Assembly: GCF_900129425.1 (NCBI RefSeq) | Contig: NZ_LT670817.1 | Span: 4,960,001-5,024,000 of the forward strand | Reading direction: 5' to 3' | Length of the DNA stretch: 64,000 nucleotides | DNA from: Bradyrhizobium erythrophlei | GTDB lineage: Bacteria > Pseudomonadota > Alphaproteobacteria > Rhizobiales > Xanthobacteraceae | Shown: piece after piece, positions 1 through 8,987 of the stretch | How positions within the stretch are numbered: position 1 is the first letter of the stretch | How the letters are laid out: the number at the start of each line of letters is the position of its first letter | The notes under the pieces: generated by a model | The model's database searches: none | What the model was told of the DNA's origin: nothing | The model's input: only the letters and a program-made list of their open reading frames with translations | Program-made: the position numbers and the translations under genes

Positions 1-11
1 TCTTCCTACTA

Positions 12-1175
12 CTACGATCCAAAGGACGATAACGGGCGGCCTATTTGTGAATAGCTATTGCTCATTCGTTCCACCATTCTCGAAATTAGTCGGTTGATCA
101 AAGTTGGCTTGAGCCTTACCAGACGATTTTCATCCAGGCTGGTTCTAGCGAGCAGTGAAAACCCGCTGTCCATAAAGACCAGCCCAGAGCAGCGTCGCAT
201 AAGTTCCAGCTCAACAAACATATCAAACACAATGTCATCTGAAATCGTGCCGCCGCGGATACCATTGCTGTCCTGACGCACAGAAGCAGCATTGATCTGG
301 TGAAGTGGTCCTTCGCCCCTTTTGACCTCTCGTTTCGGTTTAGCAACGATTGTCGGCAGAAATTCACGCATTATCTCGACGATGTGCCCCGCGTCACTAA
401 AGAGAATTGGGACAGCGTTGGGGATTGCAAGACCGCGGAACGCTTCTGCGACCGTGCGACAAAATCGGCGCTCATATTTGGCCTGGCCACGACCTCCGAT
501 GAGAGATCGCGGCATGTTATCTGAAAACTTGCCGGAAACGCCCCGGTTGTAAACGTCGTTGCGAGCATTGATCGTCAATTGCTTTATAAGCGCAACGGGC
601 CCTAACCAATAGGCCGCTCGCGACCCGAGGTTTTCGCCGTTACCGTGTCGAATGTGAATGGCAATAGCAGGCGCCTTTCCAATGTGAGCGTCCCAAAATT
701 GCTGTGCTCCGTCGGCGATCGGTTCGACTGGCGTCAAATCTTGCAAAAATATTTGGACTGCCTCTCGTGGAGGTGGCGGATCAAGCCATTGATTGAGAAC
801 AATCGTCGGCTCTAATGGATCAGTCCCGGAAGTTATTAGTTTGTTGGCTTGAGCGATTTCTGCGAGGTCGTGGTGCAGGTGGCTTGGACTGGCAAGTGCG
901 GACGGCGTCCATTTCGTAGGCCAAACTGGCATTGGATAATTGAGAGCGCCAACACTGTTGTCAGCGATGACTTCCACACCTCCGATATTATGTCGCGCGC
1001 TGAAATAGGAAAAGAAACAATTGCTTTCCATCGATGGGTCCGGGTTGAACCTCGACCCTCGCCAATCCACGACAAGAGTTCTGTTTGTCCGCTTGGCGAG
1101 CCACCAGACTCCGACCAAGCACGACAAATGATCCCCAATACCTCCATAGCAATGGCGCGCTACGACATATCGCAT
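12..1175 (-). CDS. NodZ-family (GT23-like) fucosyltransferase homologue
   Basis: Probably transfers fucose from GDP-fucose onto a glycan, as NodZ does on Nod factor; the acceptor here is unknown. The N-terminus reads like NodZ (a Gly-Gly-Ile-Gly-Asp donor loop, then TLVVDWRGS), and the middle has the hallmark IHIRHGNGE segment of alpha-1,6-fucosyltransferases. At 387 residues it is longer than rhizobial NodZ (about 325), with extra sequence between the HGNGE block and the C-terminal domain. I chose the ATG at 1175 because NodZ homology starts there; an in-frame TTG at 1217 would add 14 residues. It lies next to other glycosyltransferases rather than nod genes, so a capsule, EPS or LPS acceptor is more likely than Nod factor. 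Family assignment is fairly secure; the substrate is inference. Confidence 0.75.
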   Translation of the reverse strand: MRYVVARHCYGGIGDHLSCLVGVWWLAKRTNRTLVVDWRGSRFNPDPSMESNCFFSYFSARHNIGGVEVIADNSVGALNYPMPVWPTKWTPSALASPSHLHHDLAEIAQANKLITSGTDPLEPTIVLNQWLDPPPPREAVQIFLQDLTPVEPIADGAQQFWDAHIGKAPAIAIHIRHGNGENLGSRAAYWLGPVALIKQLTINARNDVYNRGVSGKFSDNMPRSLIGGRGQAKYERRFCRTVAEAFRGLAIPNAVPILFSDAGHIVEIMREFLPTIVAKPKREVKRGEGPLHQINAASVRQDSNGIRGGTISDDIVFDMFVELELMRRCSGLVFMDSGFSLLARTSLDENRLVRLKPTLINRLISRMVERMSNSYSQIGRPLSSFGS

Positions 1176-1257
1176 GAAACCTACAGGCGCCTTTTTAGGG
1201 AGGGAAAGATCAAACAAATCATTGGCAATCCGGTTATTTTAGCCATGCACACTTTCA

Positions 1258-2268
1258 CTAGCGGCGCTCCATCCGCAACAGCGCCATTTGCTGCAAGAAA
1301 TGCTGCGCAATGTTTTCCTCGGTGCATTGAGCCGTTGCAAAGCGGAGGCTATTTTTCTCCAGCGACTGACGCAAGGAGTCGTCGAGCCACAGCCGCGCGA
1401 TCGCTTGGACGAGGTCCGACGTCGATGCGACCGGCACCGTTAATGCGTTTTCACCGTCCTTGACATAGTCCGCAATACCAGTGGAAGCAGTAACGATCAT
1501 TGTCCTGCCAAGATGCATCGCGGCCACGATGGTAACGTGTCCACACGGCACCTCCGAGCTATTCAGTGGAAGCACCATGAAGCGGGACTCAAAAAGAACA
1601 TTTATCGTGGCTTCAAGAGAAAGATTGATGTGTACGGTTACGTTCGCGGGAACCACCATGCCTTCAAGGCTTGATGGACGGACGACGAGCACGAACGGAA
1701 TATCAGGCAATAGCCGCGCCGCTTCGATTAAAGTGCCATAGTCTCGTGCGTTGCCTCCAATCGCTGAGACGTAGCCAATTGGCCGACTTGAGGCGCCGCC
1801 AGTCGCTGGCCTTCGAACACCCCAGTGAACAAAGCTGAAGCGACTTTCGGGAATATGAAATTTCAGCGCGTAGACGGTTATCTCGATCTTGGAAAAGACA
1901 ACGAAGCGATCTACGCGACTTAGCCCGATCGAAAAAATTTGAGTTTTCAGCGAATTGGGAAGCTCAACGAAATTGAAGGAGTGCGCCATAAGTGCGGACC
2001 GCAAGAAAATAACCCGCGCGAAAATACCGCACCAAGCTGCGAGTGTTGGACCATGGCTGACCAGGATCGCCGCATTTTTGCCCTTCGCTTTTAGGACCGC
2101 TTCGAGAGATCCACGCAAACGAGCAAGGTTAAGAAATTTGAACTGTCGTTCAACCCAATTGCGCGGACAGCAATCGATGAACTCGAAACGAACGTCTTTT
2201 TCGGAAAGATGGTCCGCAATCCAGCGCCAATTCGGATCGGAGATTTCCGAGCAGCAGACTATCAACAA
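1258..2268 (-). CDS. Glycosyltransferase, GT4/GT1-like (GT-B fold)
   Basis: A 336-residue putative sugar transferase. The N-terminal half has a Rossmann-like start (LIVCCSE) and an ILVSHGP strand-loop. The C-terminal half has the GT-B donor-domain layout: a glycine-rich linker (YVSAIGGNARDYGTLIEAA), the FVLVVRPSS strand, then VTIVAAMHLGRTMIVTAS and GIADYVKDGENALTVP, the usual region for binding the nucleotide-sugar. The second glutamate of the classic E-x7-E motif is not obvious, so this is a divergent member. The start is a TTG (second codon also TTG); no in-frame ATG lies close upstream. It sits 82 bases upstream of the NodZ-like gene on the same strand and probably shares its transcript. 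Donor and acceptor cannot be read from the sequence. Confidence 0.65.
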   Translation of the reverse strand: MLIVCCSEISDPNWRWIADHLSEKDVRFEFIDCCPRNWVERQFKFLNLARLRGSLEAVLKAKGKNAAILVSHGPTLAAWCGIFARVIFLRSALMAHSFNFVELPNSLKTQIFSIGLSRVDRFVVFSKIEITVYALKFHIPESRFSFVHWGVRRPATGGASSRPIGYVSAIGGNARDYGTLIEAARLLPDIPFVLVVRPSSLEGMVVPANVTVHINLSLEATINVLFESRFMVLPLNSSEVPCGHVTIVAAMHLGRTMIVTASTGIADYVKDGENALTVPVASTSDLVQAIARLWLDDSLRQSLEKNSLRFATAQCTEENIAQHFLQQMALLRMERR

Positions 2269-2484
2269 TATGGAAGTCTCTCTGCAAAAACATGAGGGTT
2301 AAATCGTCTGCCATGAGCTACAACATCGGAATGCCATTGGCAAACAGGTAGTCTTGAAGTGTACGGTCTTCGGGAACTCTAGTGAGCTTGCGGGTGTTGT
2401 GAGGCGACTTCAACCATTAACCTTTTGCGACAAGCACTTCGGCCGTGATTCTTGACGTGCGGTAATCGCAGACTTGATAAGGGT

Positions 2485-2949
2485 TTAATCAAGCATTAAG
2501 ATAACATTGACACCGCAGTACAGTCCAGAATACTCAGCCAGGTGAACAATGGAAGTCAATTTTGCAGATCGTGAAGCTCTGCGGCACCAATTTACAAGCG
2601 CCAAACCGTTCCCTTTCATGAAAATAGAGAATTTCGTCGATCCGGACTTTGTAGCAGCTCGCAATCGCCATCTATAAACTGAATGAAAGAAACGTTTGGA
2701 TTGATTTCCAGCAGGTGTTTGAAACCTGCATTGCGGGCGCGGGCCGCAGTGAAAGGCCTTGCTGCGTCGAGAGTTACAACTTGCACGCCCCCACCGCGAG
2801 CCCCATGATTCCGATCCGTCGGTCGATCCGGAATCGACATAAACTACTGTTGCGGATGAAGGCAGCGATTGGATGCATCGTCTCAAACGATCTCCTTCGT
2901 TGCGCCCGATTACAACTACTCCAAAATCAGTTTGGTGCTCGACGTTCAC
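2485..2949 (-). pseudogene. GT2 glycosyltransferase remnant, frameshifted and truncated
   Basis: The frame starting at 2949 opens as a GT2 family A enzyme (FGVVVIGRNEGDRL, then VVYVDSGSTDGS, the nucleotide-binding start). After the SDG block it loses sense. The continuation (VQVVTLDAARPFTAARARN, then FIQFIDGDCEL with the metal-binding D-G-D) is found in another minus frame between about 2640 and 2820, so at least one frameshift near 2820 splits the gene. Nothing resembling the second half of a GT2 enzyme follows. Read as a dead remnant of a glycosyltransferase that once belonged to the same cluster. Confidence 0.7.
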
Positions 2950-3121
2950 GTCGTGATCTCGATGGAATCGTCATTTTGCGCTGATTCAGAGCCGAGTCTG
3001 TTGATAGCCGGCATCTCCCGAAGACCCTGAGGGCGCCAGTTACGGCGGTGAGCGCGAAAGTAGTCACAAACACTTTGGAGCATCATAGATTTCTGCCTAA
3101 TTTTAATCCAGATGGAGTTCG

Positions 3122-4111
3122 TTAACGTGTGGGGCGCAAGGCAAACCGTGTTGCGACGAGAACCTTAAGCATCGCTGACATGTGTTTGAGAGCCGAACTA
3201 GCTTCCCTGATTCTAAACGTTTTAAGCGTACGTTTGATAATGGATAGGACGTCCGCCAGCATCGACAGCGCGACGTTGGCAAGAACGCCGCTGACGCCAA
3301 AATACTTTCTAAAGTAAAGCAGCTCACTCTCGATCTGAAGCATCGAGATCTGGCGTCCGACCCTTGTTATCGCGCCATCGGTTTTTGCACTTTCGCCGCC
3401 GATGTGCACGACTTCCGTGAATGGATAGTAAATAACTTGCCAGCCTGCAGCGCGGACCGCGCGGCAGTGATCGACTTCTTCGTAATATAGAAAATAGCGG
3501 GGGTCGAATAAGCCAACCTCGCGAATGACCTCGGTTCGCGCGAGATAATAGCAACCGGGTACCCAATCACACTGCCGGACTGATGCGTGATCCCAGCTCA
3601 TGTCATCCACGAGCCGGTGATTGGGAAACAATCGCGAAAGCCCTGATCTTTCCAGAAAAACATTCCATGGCGTTGGAAAATACCGGCAAGAGGGTTGCAA
3701 CGCGCCGTCTCCTCCAACAAGCTTGACGCCGAGCACCCCGCATCGCGGATGATCGCTCATGAAGGCGACGGTCTTTTCGAGCGTATCGCTCGCCACAAAG
3801 GCGTCGGTATTGAGCAACAATATGTAACGGCCGCGAATGTGCGGAATGGCCTGGTTGTTTGCACGACCAAAGCCAACATTCATGGGATTTTTGATCAATG
3901 TAACGGATGGATATTTGTTTTCCAAAATTTCGATGGAGTTGTCCGTTGAGGCATTGTCAACGACAATAAATTCGATTCTGAGCGACGCTTTCGCAGCCTC
4001 CAAGGCGGCAAACATGCGGTCAAGCAGATACCCGGTGTTGTAGTTGATTACGACGACGGAGACTTCAGGCACGTCGTGTGAGCTGACTGGGTTTTCGATC
4101 ATGGGAAGCAT
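3122..4111 (-). CDS. GT2 family glycosyltransferase, rhamnosyltransferase-like
   Basis: A 329-residue cytoplasmic GT2 enzyme of the WbbL type, which often transfers rhamnose from dTDP-rhamnose. Visible motifs are VSVVVINYNTG at the N-terminus, FIVVDNASTDNS (nucleotide binding), NVGFGRANNQAI, ILLLNTDAFV (the D-x-D-like metal site), and the CDWVPGCYYLARTEVI plus GLFDPRYFLYYEEVDHCRA acceptor/catalytic block; the acidic EEVD is the usual catalytic base region. The C-terminal 80 residues are basic and amphipathic, suiting membrane association. The dTDP-rhamnose genes lie about 1-4.5 kb away, which supports rhamnose as donor, but this is inference. It is the only intact gene between two glycosyltransferase wrecks. 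Confidence 0.8.
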   Translation of the reverse strand: MLPMIENPVSSHDVPEVSVVVINYNTGYLLDRMFAALEAAKASLRIEFIVVDNASTDNSIEILENKYPSVTLIKNPMNVGFGRANNQAIPHIRGRYILLLNTDAFVASDTLEKTVAFMSDHPRCGVLGVKLVGGDGALQPSCRYFPTPWNVFLERSGLSRLFPNHRLVDDMSWDHASVRQCDWVPGCYYLARTEVIREVGLFDPRYFLYYEEVDHCRAVRAAGWQVIYYPFTEVVHIGGESAKTDGAITRVGRQISMLQIESELLYFRKYFGVSGVLANVALSMLADVLSIIKRTLKTFRIREASSALKHMSAMLKVLVATRFALRPTR

Positions 4112-4148
4112 CTAATGGTAAAGGGAACGAGGGTTTCCGGGAGATAGC

Positions 4149-4864
4149 CTAGTTTGCGCCGACAGCAGTTCCTTGCGTCGCCACGTTTTTTGTCACGACC
4201 GCATTCGCGCCGATCTTGGCCAGTGCTGGTAGCGCCGGATCGTGCGTAACAGCTTCCGGCCCGGATCCCAGAATTGGCTGGGTTCTTCTCGTGTCCAATC
4301 CGGAATGCCGGGCTAATGGGTTGAGGATATTCCACCGCGTTTCCCATGAGCAGCCAAAACAGCCATTCGCTTTTTCAACTTCGGTCGGTCCTGATCCAGC
4401 GCGATGTTCTGACCCCAAGGAGCACCGCGCGATATAGGTTGAGTTTCCCCAGAAAATACCGACTAATCAATACAAATGCCTTCAGCGGCAGTATTTCGCG
4501 TCCGTATTGGCCCAGGCCAAGATGGGCGCTGATCAGGCTGATCACCAACGGGTATAGAGAAGCATTCGCCAGAGTGGCAATAGCTGCCACGAAAACCATT
4601 GCCGTTAACAATAACGCCAAGAGGGTGATCGGGGGAACGATTAGATCCAGGGCCGGCGTCAGCAGGTCCTTATTCCCCCCTCTCACTGCAAAAAACAACA
4701 GTGCCGGAGGTTTTGTGAGGATTAATCCGACGTGGCCCTGCTCCCAGCGGTGACGCTGTGTTTTTGAACCCTGCGCTGAGTTGGAGCGGCTTGTACATTA
4801 ATGTCCCGTGCGTTTCAGCGATCTGAATTACGATCCCCTCAGAGATTACAGATTTTATTACCAA
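4149..4864 (-). pseudogene. Remnants of a membrane GT2 enzyme and a hexapeptide acetyltransferase
   Basis: The frame at 4375-4698 encodes a hydrophobic C-terminal part of a membrane-bound GT2 glycosyltransferase: two membrane segments followed by an ILPLKAFVLISRYFLGKLN stretch and the basic end TSRWIRTDRS. Its catalytic N-terminal part is missing. Downstream, in the frame ending at 4149, the last ~20 residues (KIGANAVVTKNVATQGTAVG) match the end of a left-handed beta-helix (hexapeptide) acetyltransferase of the CysE/WbbJ kind, without the preceding repeats. No frame joins the pieces. I read them as two adjacent decayed polysaccharide genes. Confidence 0.6.
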
Positions 4865-4928
4865 TCAAAAAGATCGCCCGAAGGCGGTCTCTGTATTGCG
4901 TTTTAATTTTGATCAAGCTGCTGACAGC
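4861..4928 (-). repeat. Dispersed repeat, copy A (with terminator-like hairpin)
   Basis: Bases 4861-4928 match 33298-33365 without gaps at most positions. Read on the minus strand each copy ends in GACCGCC-TTCG-GGCGATC followed by a T run, which looks like a rho-independent terminator (one mismatch in the stem, UUCG loop). Upstream of the hairpin both copies share TCAGCAGC and TGATCAAAAT. Here it may end a transcript coming from the rfb side. See the finding on this repeat for a coding alternative. Confidence 0.7.
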
Positions 4929-5063
4929 ACCTTGCGCAGCCGCTATATTTGCGATGGTCACCACTGTCAGGCATTTATCATCTCGAATAGACTCGGCCGT
5001 CGCACGACCTAGGGTAACGAGCCCTGCTTGCCAACTAACGTCGCTAGCTGACGCTGGCTGAAG

Positions 5064-6161
5064 TCAGGTTTCGTTGAAATGCTGGGCCTGCGGCGCGGTG
5101 CCGCCTAACCCAATCCGACTGGCCTCGTAGCCCTTGCGCTGGATGGCCTGCCACCAGGCCTCGTTGGCGAGATACCATTTCACGGTCTGCTCAAGCCCCG
5201 ACTCGAAGGTTTCCCGCGCGCCCCAGCCGAGCTCTCGCTCCAGCTTCGACGCATCGATGGCATAGCGGCGGTCATGTCCCGGGCGGTCCGCGACGAACGA
5301 GATCAGCCGCTTGCGGGGCCCCGATGGCTTAGGCTGCAGGCGGTCCAGCACGCTGCAGATCAGTTCCACCACGCGAAGATTGCTGCGCTCGTTGCGGCCG
5401 CCGACATTATAGGTCTCGCCGACCCGGCCATGTTCGAGCACGAGATGCAACGCCCGCGCGTGATCCTCCACATAGAGCCAGTCACGCACGTTCTGGCCGT
5501 CGCCATAGACCGGCAGGCGTTCTTCCTGCAGTCCTTTGATGATCATATGCGGGATCAGTTTTTCGGGAAAATGATACGGCCCGTAGTTGTTCGAACAGTT
5601 GGTGATGACAGCCGGCAACTCGTAGGTTTCAAACCATGCGCGGACGAGGTGGTCCGACGAGGCCTTGCTCGCGGAATACGGCGAATTCGGCGCATAGGGG
5701 CTTGTTTCGGTGAAAAGCCCTTCTGGTCCCAGCGAGCCGAACACTTCGTCGGTTGAGACGTGCAGAAAACGAAACGCCCTGCGCCGAGGCTCAGGCGTTT
5801 GCCTGAAGTGACGAAGCGCTTCCTGCAACAGCGTGAAGGTGCCGACGATGTTGGTTTGGACAAATTCGCCGGGGCCATCGATCGACCGATCGACATGGCT
5901 TTCGGCCGCAAGATGCATCACCGCTTGGGGCTGGTACCTTTCGAACAGTGTACGCAACGCCGGCGCGTTGCAGATGTCCTGCTTGGCAAGCATATAGCGT
6001 TCCGGCGTGGCCCGAGGAATGGAGTGAAGGTTCGAGGCGTAGGTTAGCTTATCGATATTGACGATGAACGCGTCCGTCTCATCGAGCAGGTGCCTGATGA
6101 CAGCGGATCCGATGAAGCCCGCACCACCGGTGACGAAAATGGTTTTGCCATTGAAAGTCAT
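5064..6161 (-). CDS. rfbB: dTDP-glucose 4,6-dehydratase
   Basis: Converts dTDP-D-glucose to dTDP-4-keto-6-deoxy-D-glucose, the second step of dTDP-L-rhamnose synthesis, in the cytoplasm. The 365-residue protein is a full-length extended SDR: the NAD motif TGGAGFIGS at residues 11-19, HLAAESHVDRS at 83-93, the catalytic STDEVFG with D138 and E139 near residue 138, and YSASK with Y162 and K166. This D-E pair plus YxxxK is the RmlB signature. It lies 21 bases downstream of rfbA on the same strand, so the two are probably one transcript. The C-terminal ~20 residues are extra and non-conserved. Identification is secure. Confidence 0.97.
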   Translation of the reverse strand: MTFNGKTIFVTGGAGFIGSAVIRHLLDETDAFIVNIDKLTYASNLHSIPRATPERYMLAKQDICNAPALRTLFERYQPQAVMHLAAESHVDRSIDGPGEFVQTNIVGTFTLLQEALRHFRQTPEPRRRAFRFLHVSTDEVFGSLGPEGLFTETSPYAPNSPYSASKASSDHLVRAWFETYELPAVITNCSNNYGPYHFPEKLIPHMIIKGLQEERLPVYGDGQNVRDWLYVEDHARALHLVLEHGRVGETYNVGGRNERSNLRVVELICSVLDRLQPKPSGPRKRLISFVADRPGHDRRYAIDASKLERELGWGARETFESGLEQTVKWYLANEAWWQAIQRKGYEASRIGLGGTAPQAQHFNET

Positions 6162-6182
6162 GATCCCTACGCGCCCCCTGCT

Positions 6183-7067
6183 CTAGCCTGTCAGCGGCAC
6201 GAACGAGTCGTAGACCGACTTGAGATATTCCCCATAGCTGCTCTTAGCGGAGCGTTGCATGATCCTGGCAAAATGCCCGAGTGAGATATGCCCAAATCGC
6301 AGCGCGATTTCTTCGGGACACGCGATCCGCAATCCCTGCCGCTGCTCCAGGATCTGGACGAAATGACTGGCCTCAACCAGCGAGGTGTGGGTCCCGGTGT
6401 CGAGCCAGGCAAATCCGCGGCCCATCACCTGGACATATAGATCGCCGCGCTCCATGTAAGCACGGTTGACATCCGTGATTTCGATCTCGCCACGAGGTGA
6501 CGGTTTGATCGCCGCGGCAATATCGATGACATCGTTGTCATAAAAATACAGTCCGGTGACAGCGAGGTTTGATTTCGGTTTGCTTGGCTTTTCCTCAATC
6601 GAAAGGGCGCGCCCATCGCGGCCGAGCTCGACCACGCCATATTGTTCCGGCGTGGTGACAGCATATCCGAAGACCGTGGCGCCGGTTGTTCGCTTCGTGG
6701 CTTCCACAAGCAGCTCCGGCAGCCCATGGCCGTAAAAAATATTATCTCCGAGCACCAACGACACCGAGTCGCTGCCGATGAAGTCACGGCCGACGATGAA
6801 AGCGTCGGCCAGGCCCCGCGGCTGCGCTTGAGCTGCATAGCTGAACGACAGTCCCCATTCGGAGCCGTCGCCCAAAAGTCGCTCGAACAGCGGCTGGTCC
6901 TGCGGCGTCGATATGACCAGAATCTCGCGGATTCCGCTCAGCATCAACGTGGACAGCGGATAATAAATCATTGGCTTATCGAAAACCGGTAGCAACTGCT
7001 TGGAAACCACCGCGGTTACAGGATAAAGCCGGGATCCGGTCCCCCCGGCCAGAATAATGCCCTTCAT
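6183..7067 (-). CDS. rfbA: Glucose-1-phosphate thymidylyltransferase
   Basis: Joins dTTP and glucose-1-phosphate to give dTDP-glucose, the first committed step to dTDP-rhamnose. I chose the ATG at 7067 because the family always begins MKGIILAGG; the longer frame to 7121 adds an 18-residue N-terminus not seen in the family. Visible: GGTGSRLYPVT at residues 8-18 (nucleotide loop), SKQLLPVFDKPMIYYPLS just after it, and the active-site LGDNIFYG at about 106-113. The length (294) is typical of RmlA, including the C-terminal allosteric helices. It is divergent from rfbC, with a gap of about 100 bases that should hold promoters for both arms. Confidence 0.97.
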   Translation of the reverse strand: MKGIILAGGTGSRLYPVTAVVSKQLLPVFDKPMIYYPLSTLMLSGIREILVISTPQDQPLFERLLGDGSEWGLSFSYAAQAQPRGLADAFIVGRDFIGSDSVSLVLGDNIFYGHGLPELLVEATKRTTGATVFGYAVTTPEQYGVVELGRDGRALSIEEKPSKPKSNLAVTGLYFYDNDVIDIAAAIKPSPRGEIEITDVNRAYMERGDLYVQVMGRGFAWLDTGTHTSLVEASHFVQILEQRQGLRIACPEEIALRFGHISLGHFARIMQRSAKSSYGEYLKSVYDSFVPLTG

Positions 7068-7169
7068 GTCCCCTCTTTGCAAAACACGCAAAAAACTTAA
7101 CAGATGTAGCGCCCTATACAAAACAAATGTGGTTTATTGGGTTAACCTGGCCAACGCAAATATGAGAAC

Positions 7170-7724
7170 ATGAACATCATTAAAACCCACATTCCGGATG
7201 TCGTCATCATCGAACCGAAGATTTTCGGCGACCCAAGAGGGTTCTTCCTCGAACAATTTCAGGTGCAGCGATATTCCGCCTTTGGCGCCGGAGGACCATT
7301 CGTCCAAGACAATATGTCTAGGTCGTCACAGGGCGTTCTGCGTGGCCTTCACCTCCAAAACCCAAATCCGCAGGGAAAATTGGTGAGTGTAATGCGTGGA
7401 CGCGTTCTGGACGTCGCGGTCGACGTTCGCGTCGGCAGTCCAACCTTTGGGCGGCATGTGGCCGTTGAACTCGACGACGAGAATTTTAGACAGCTGTGGA
7501 TTCCGCGAGGGTTTGCCCACGGGTTCACGGTTCTGTCGGAAAGCGCAGACTTTTTCTACAAGTGCGACGCGCTTTACAGTCCCTCTGATGAAATTACGAT
7601 CCGCTGGGATGATCCTGACCTGAACATCGACTGGCGCACGCGGGCTCCGGCACTGTCCACGCGTGACAGTGCCGCACCGTTTCTGAAGGATATCCAGCGC
7701 CTGCCCCGCTACGAGCCGGCATGA
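7170..7724 (+). CDS. rfbC: dTDP-4-dehydrorhamnose 3,5-epimerase
   Basis: Epimerises C3 and C5 of dTDP-4-keto-6-deoxyglucose to give dTDP-4-keto-L-rhamnose. The 184-residue cupin shows RGLHLQ at 58-63 with H61 as the expected catalytic base, the QGKLV lysine just after it, IPRGFAHGF at about 111-119 and the conserved tyrosine at about 130 (ADFFYKC). Its stop overlaps the rfbD start (ATGA at 7721-7724), so the two are translationally coupled. Identification is secure. Confidence 0.97.
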   Translation: MNIIKTHIPDVVIIEPKIFGDPRGFFLEQFQVQRYSAFGAGGPFVQDNMSRSSQGVLRGLHLQNPNPQGKLVSVMRGRVLDVAVDVRVGSPTFGRHVAVELDDENFRQLWIPRGFAHGFTVLSESADFFYKCDALYSPSDEITIRWDDPDLNIDWRTRAPALSTRDSAAPFLKDIQRLPRYEPA

Positions 7725-8647
7725 TGCGCATCCTGCTGACAGGCGTGAGCGGCCAGGTTGGACAGGCACTGCGAGAGCCCCTCAGCGCCTTCGGCACGGT
7801 CATAACCGCGGACCGAAGTACGCTCGATCTCAGCCGCCCGGACCACATCTCCACCGCGCTTGATTCGTTCTGCCCCGATCTGATGGTCAATCCCGCCGCC
7901 TACACTGCGGTCGATCAGGCCGAAGACGAGCGCGAGCTTGCGCATCGCGTCAACGCGGAGGCGCCAGGAGTCATGGCGCGGTGGGCAGCCCTGCATGGTG
8001 TCCCCATGGTGCATTTTTCGACCGATTACGTGTTCGATGGATCAGGCGATCGCCCGTGGCGCGAAGGCGATCCGACCGGGCCCCTCTCAGTCTATGGTGC
8101 CAGCAAGCTTGCCGGGGAGGCCGCGATACGCGACGCTGGCGGAAGCCATCTCATCATTCGCACCTCGTGGATTTTTGCCGCAACCGGCCGGAATTTCCTA
8201 ACCACCATCGCGAGGCTGGCGCGCGAACGACCGGAACTTCGTATTGTCGCCGACCAATTTGGGGCCCCGACGTCGGCCCGATCGATTGCGGAGGGTCTGG
8301 TCGCGATGTTGAGCGGCTTAAGCACACGCGAGGACGAGACACTCGTCGAAATGATCGAGCAGAGATTTTACGAGGCCGATGGGCTCGTCCACATGTCGAC
8401 CTCAGGTGAGACAACCTGGCATGGCTTTGCCGGCGCCATCGTAGGCGCACTCCGCGCGCGCGGCATTTCCCTTCCGGTCAAGGATCTTGTTGCGATCGAG
8501 ACCGGCGATTTTCCGGCGAAGGCCACCAGGCCTCACAACTCCAGACTGGACATGGGCCGCCTGCAGGGCGTTTTCGGCATTCAGATGCCCAGTTGGCAGG
8601 ATGCCCTCGCGCGTGAACTCGAAGACCTCGGTTCGGCATGGTCCTGA
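7721..8647 (+). CDS. rfbD: dTDP-4-dehydrorhamnose reductase
   Basis: Uses NAD(P)H to reduce dTDP-4-keto-L-rhamnose to dTDP-L-rhamnose, the final donor for rhamnosyltransferases such as the GT2 gene at 3122-4111. The 308-residue SDR protein has the dinucleotide motif GVSGQVG at about 8-14, VNPAAYTAVDQAE near 56-68, STDYVFDG at 100-107 and the catalytic YGASK with Y125 and K129. Two ATG codons lie in tandem; the first overlaps the rfbC stop by four bases. With rfbA, rfbB and rfbC it completes the pathway inside this window. Confidence 0.97.
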   Translation: MMRILLTGVSGQVGQALREPLSAFGTVITADRSTLDLSRPDHISTALDSFCPDLMVNPAAYTAVDQAEDERELAHRVNAEAPGVMARWAALHGVPMVHFSTDYVFDGSGDRPWREGDPTGPLSVYGASKLAGEAAIRDAGGSHLIIRTSWIFAATGRNFLTTIARLARERPELRIVADQFGAPTSARSIAEGLVAMLSGLSTREDETLVEMIEQRFYEADGLVHMSTSGETTWHGFAGAIVGALRARGISLPVKDLVAIETGDFPAKATRPHNSRLDMGRLQGVFGIQMPSWQDALARELEDLGSAWS

Positions 8648-8729
8648 TCGGTGCGCCTTTTTTCAAGGCGTTAGCTGTCGAACTGGAGAGGCACAAGTAG
8701 ACGCGCTACTGTACCGCGTGGCCGATAAA

Positions 8730-8963
8730 TTACTTGTTTTGGCAGCTTCGGGTGCACGTCTGGTACTGGCTGTCGCAGGAAGCAATGCAAGGGGCACCGA
8801 GCACCGTAGGACAGACGCGCTTGCACTGCGTGTTATCGCTTGAACAACTGGCAAGACATGCATCCGAAGACGCATCGGCGTAGCGCCGGCTAACGTTGCC
8901 GGCCGCCGCGGCGGCCGTCCCAACCAGCATGACCACAAGCAATCCACCCAGGACCCGCTTCAA
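8730..8963 (-). CDS. Small secreted cysteine-rich protein
   Basis: About 77 residues with a clear signal peptide (KRVLGGLLVVMLVGTAAAAA) and a mature part containing eight cysteines, several spaced as C-x3-C (CLASC, CKRVC, CIASC, CTRSC), suggesting disulfide-bonded helical hairpins in the periplasm. I chose the TTG at 8963 because GGAGG lies five bases upstream; a GTG at 8975 is also open but would overlap that ribosome site. Function unknown. It is probably separate from the convergently placed rfbCD. Confidence 0.6.
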   Translation of the reverse strand: MKRVLGGLLVVMLVGTAAAAAGNVSRRYADASSDACLASCSSDNTQCKRVCPTVLGAPCIASCDSQYQTCTRSCQNK

Positions 8964-8987
8964 CACAACCTCCACGCTTGACCGCCG

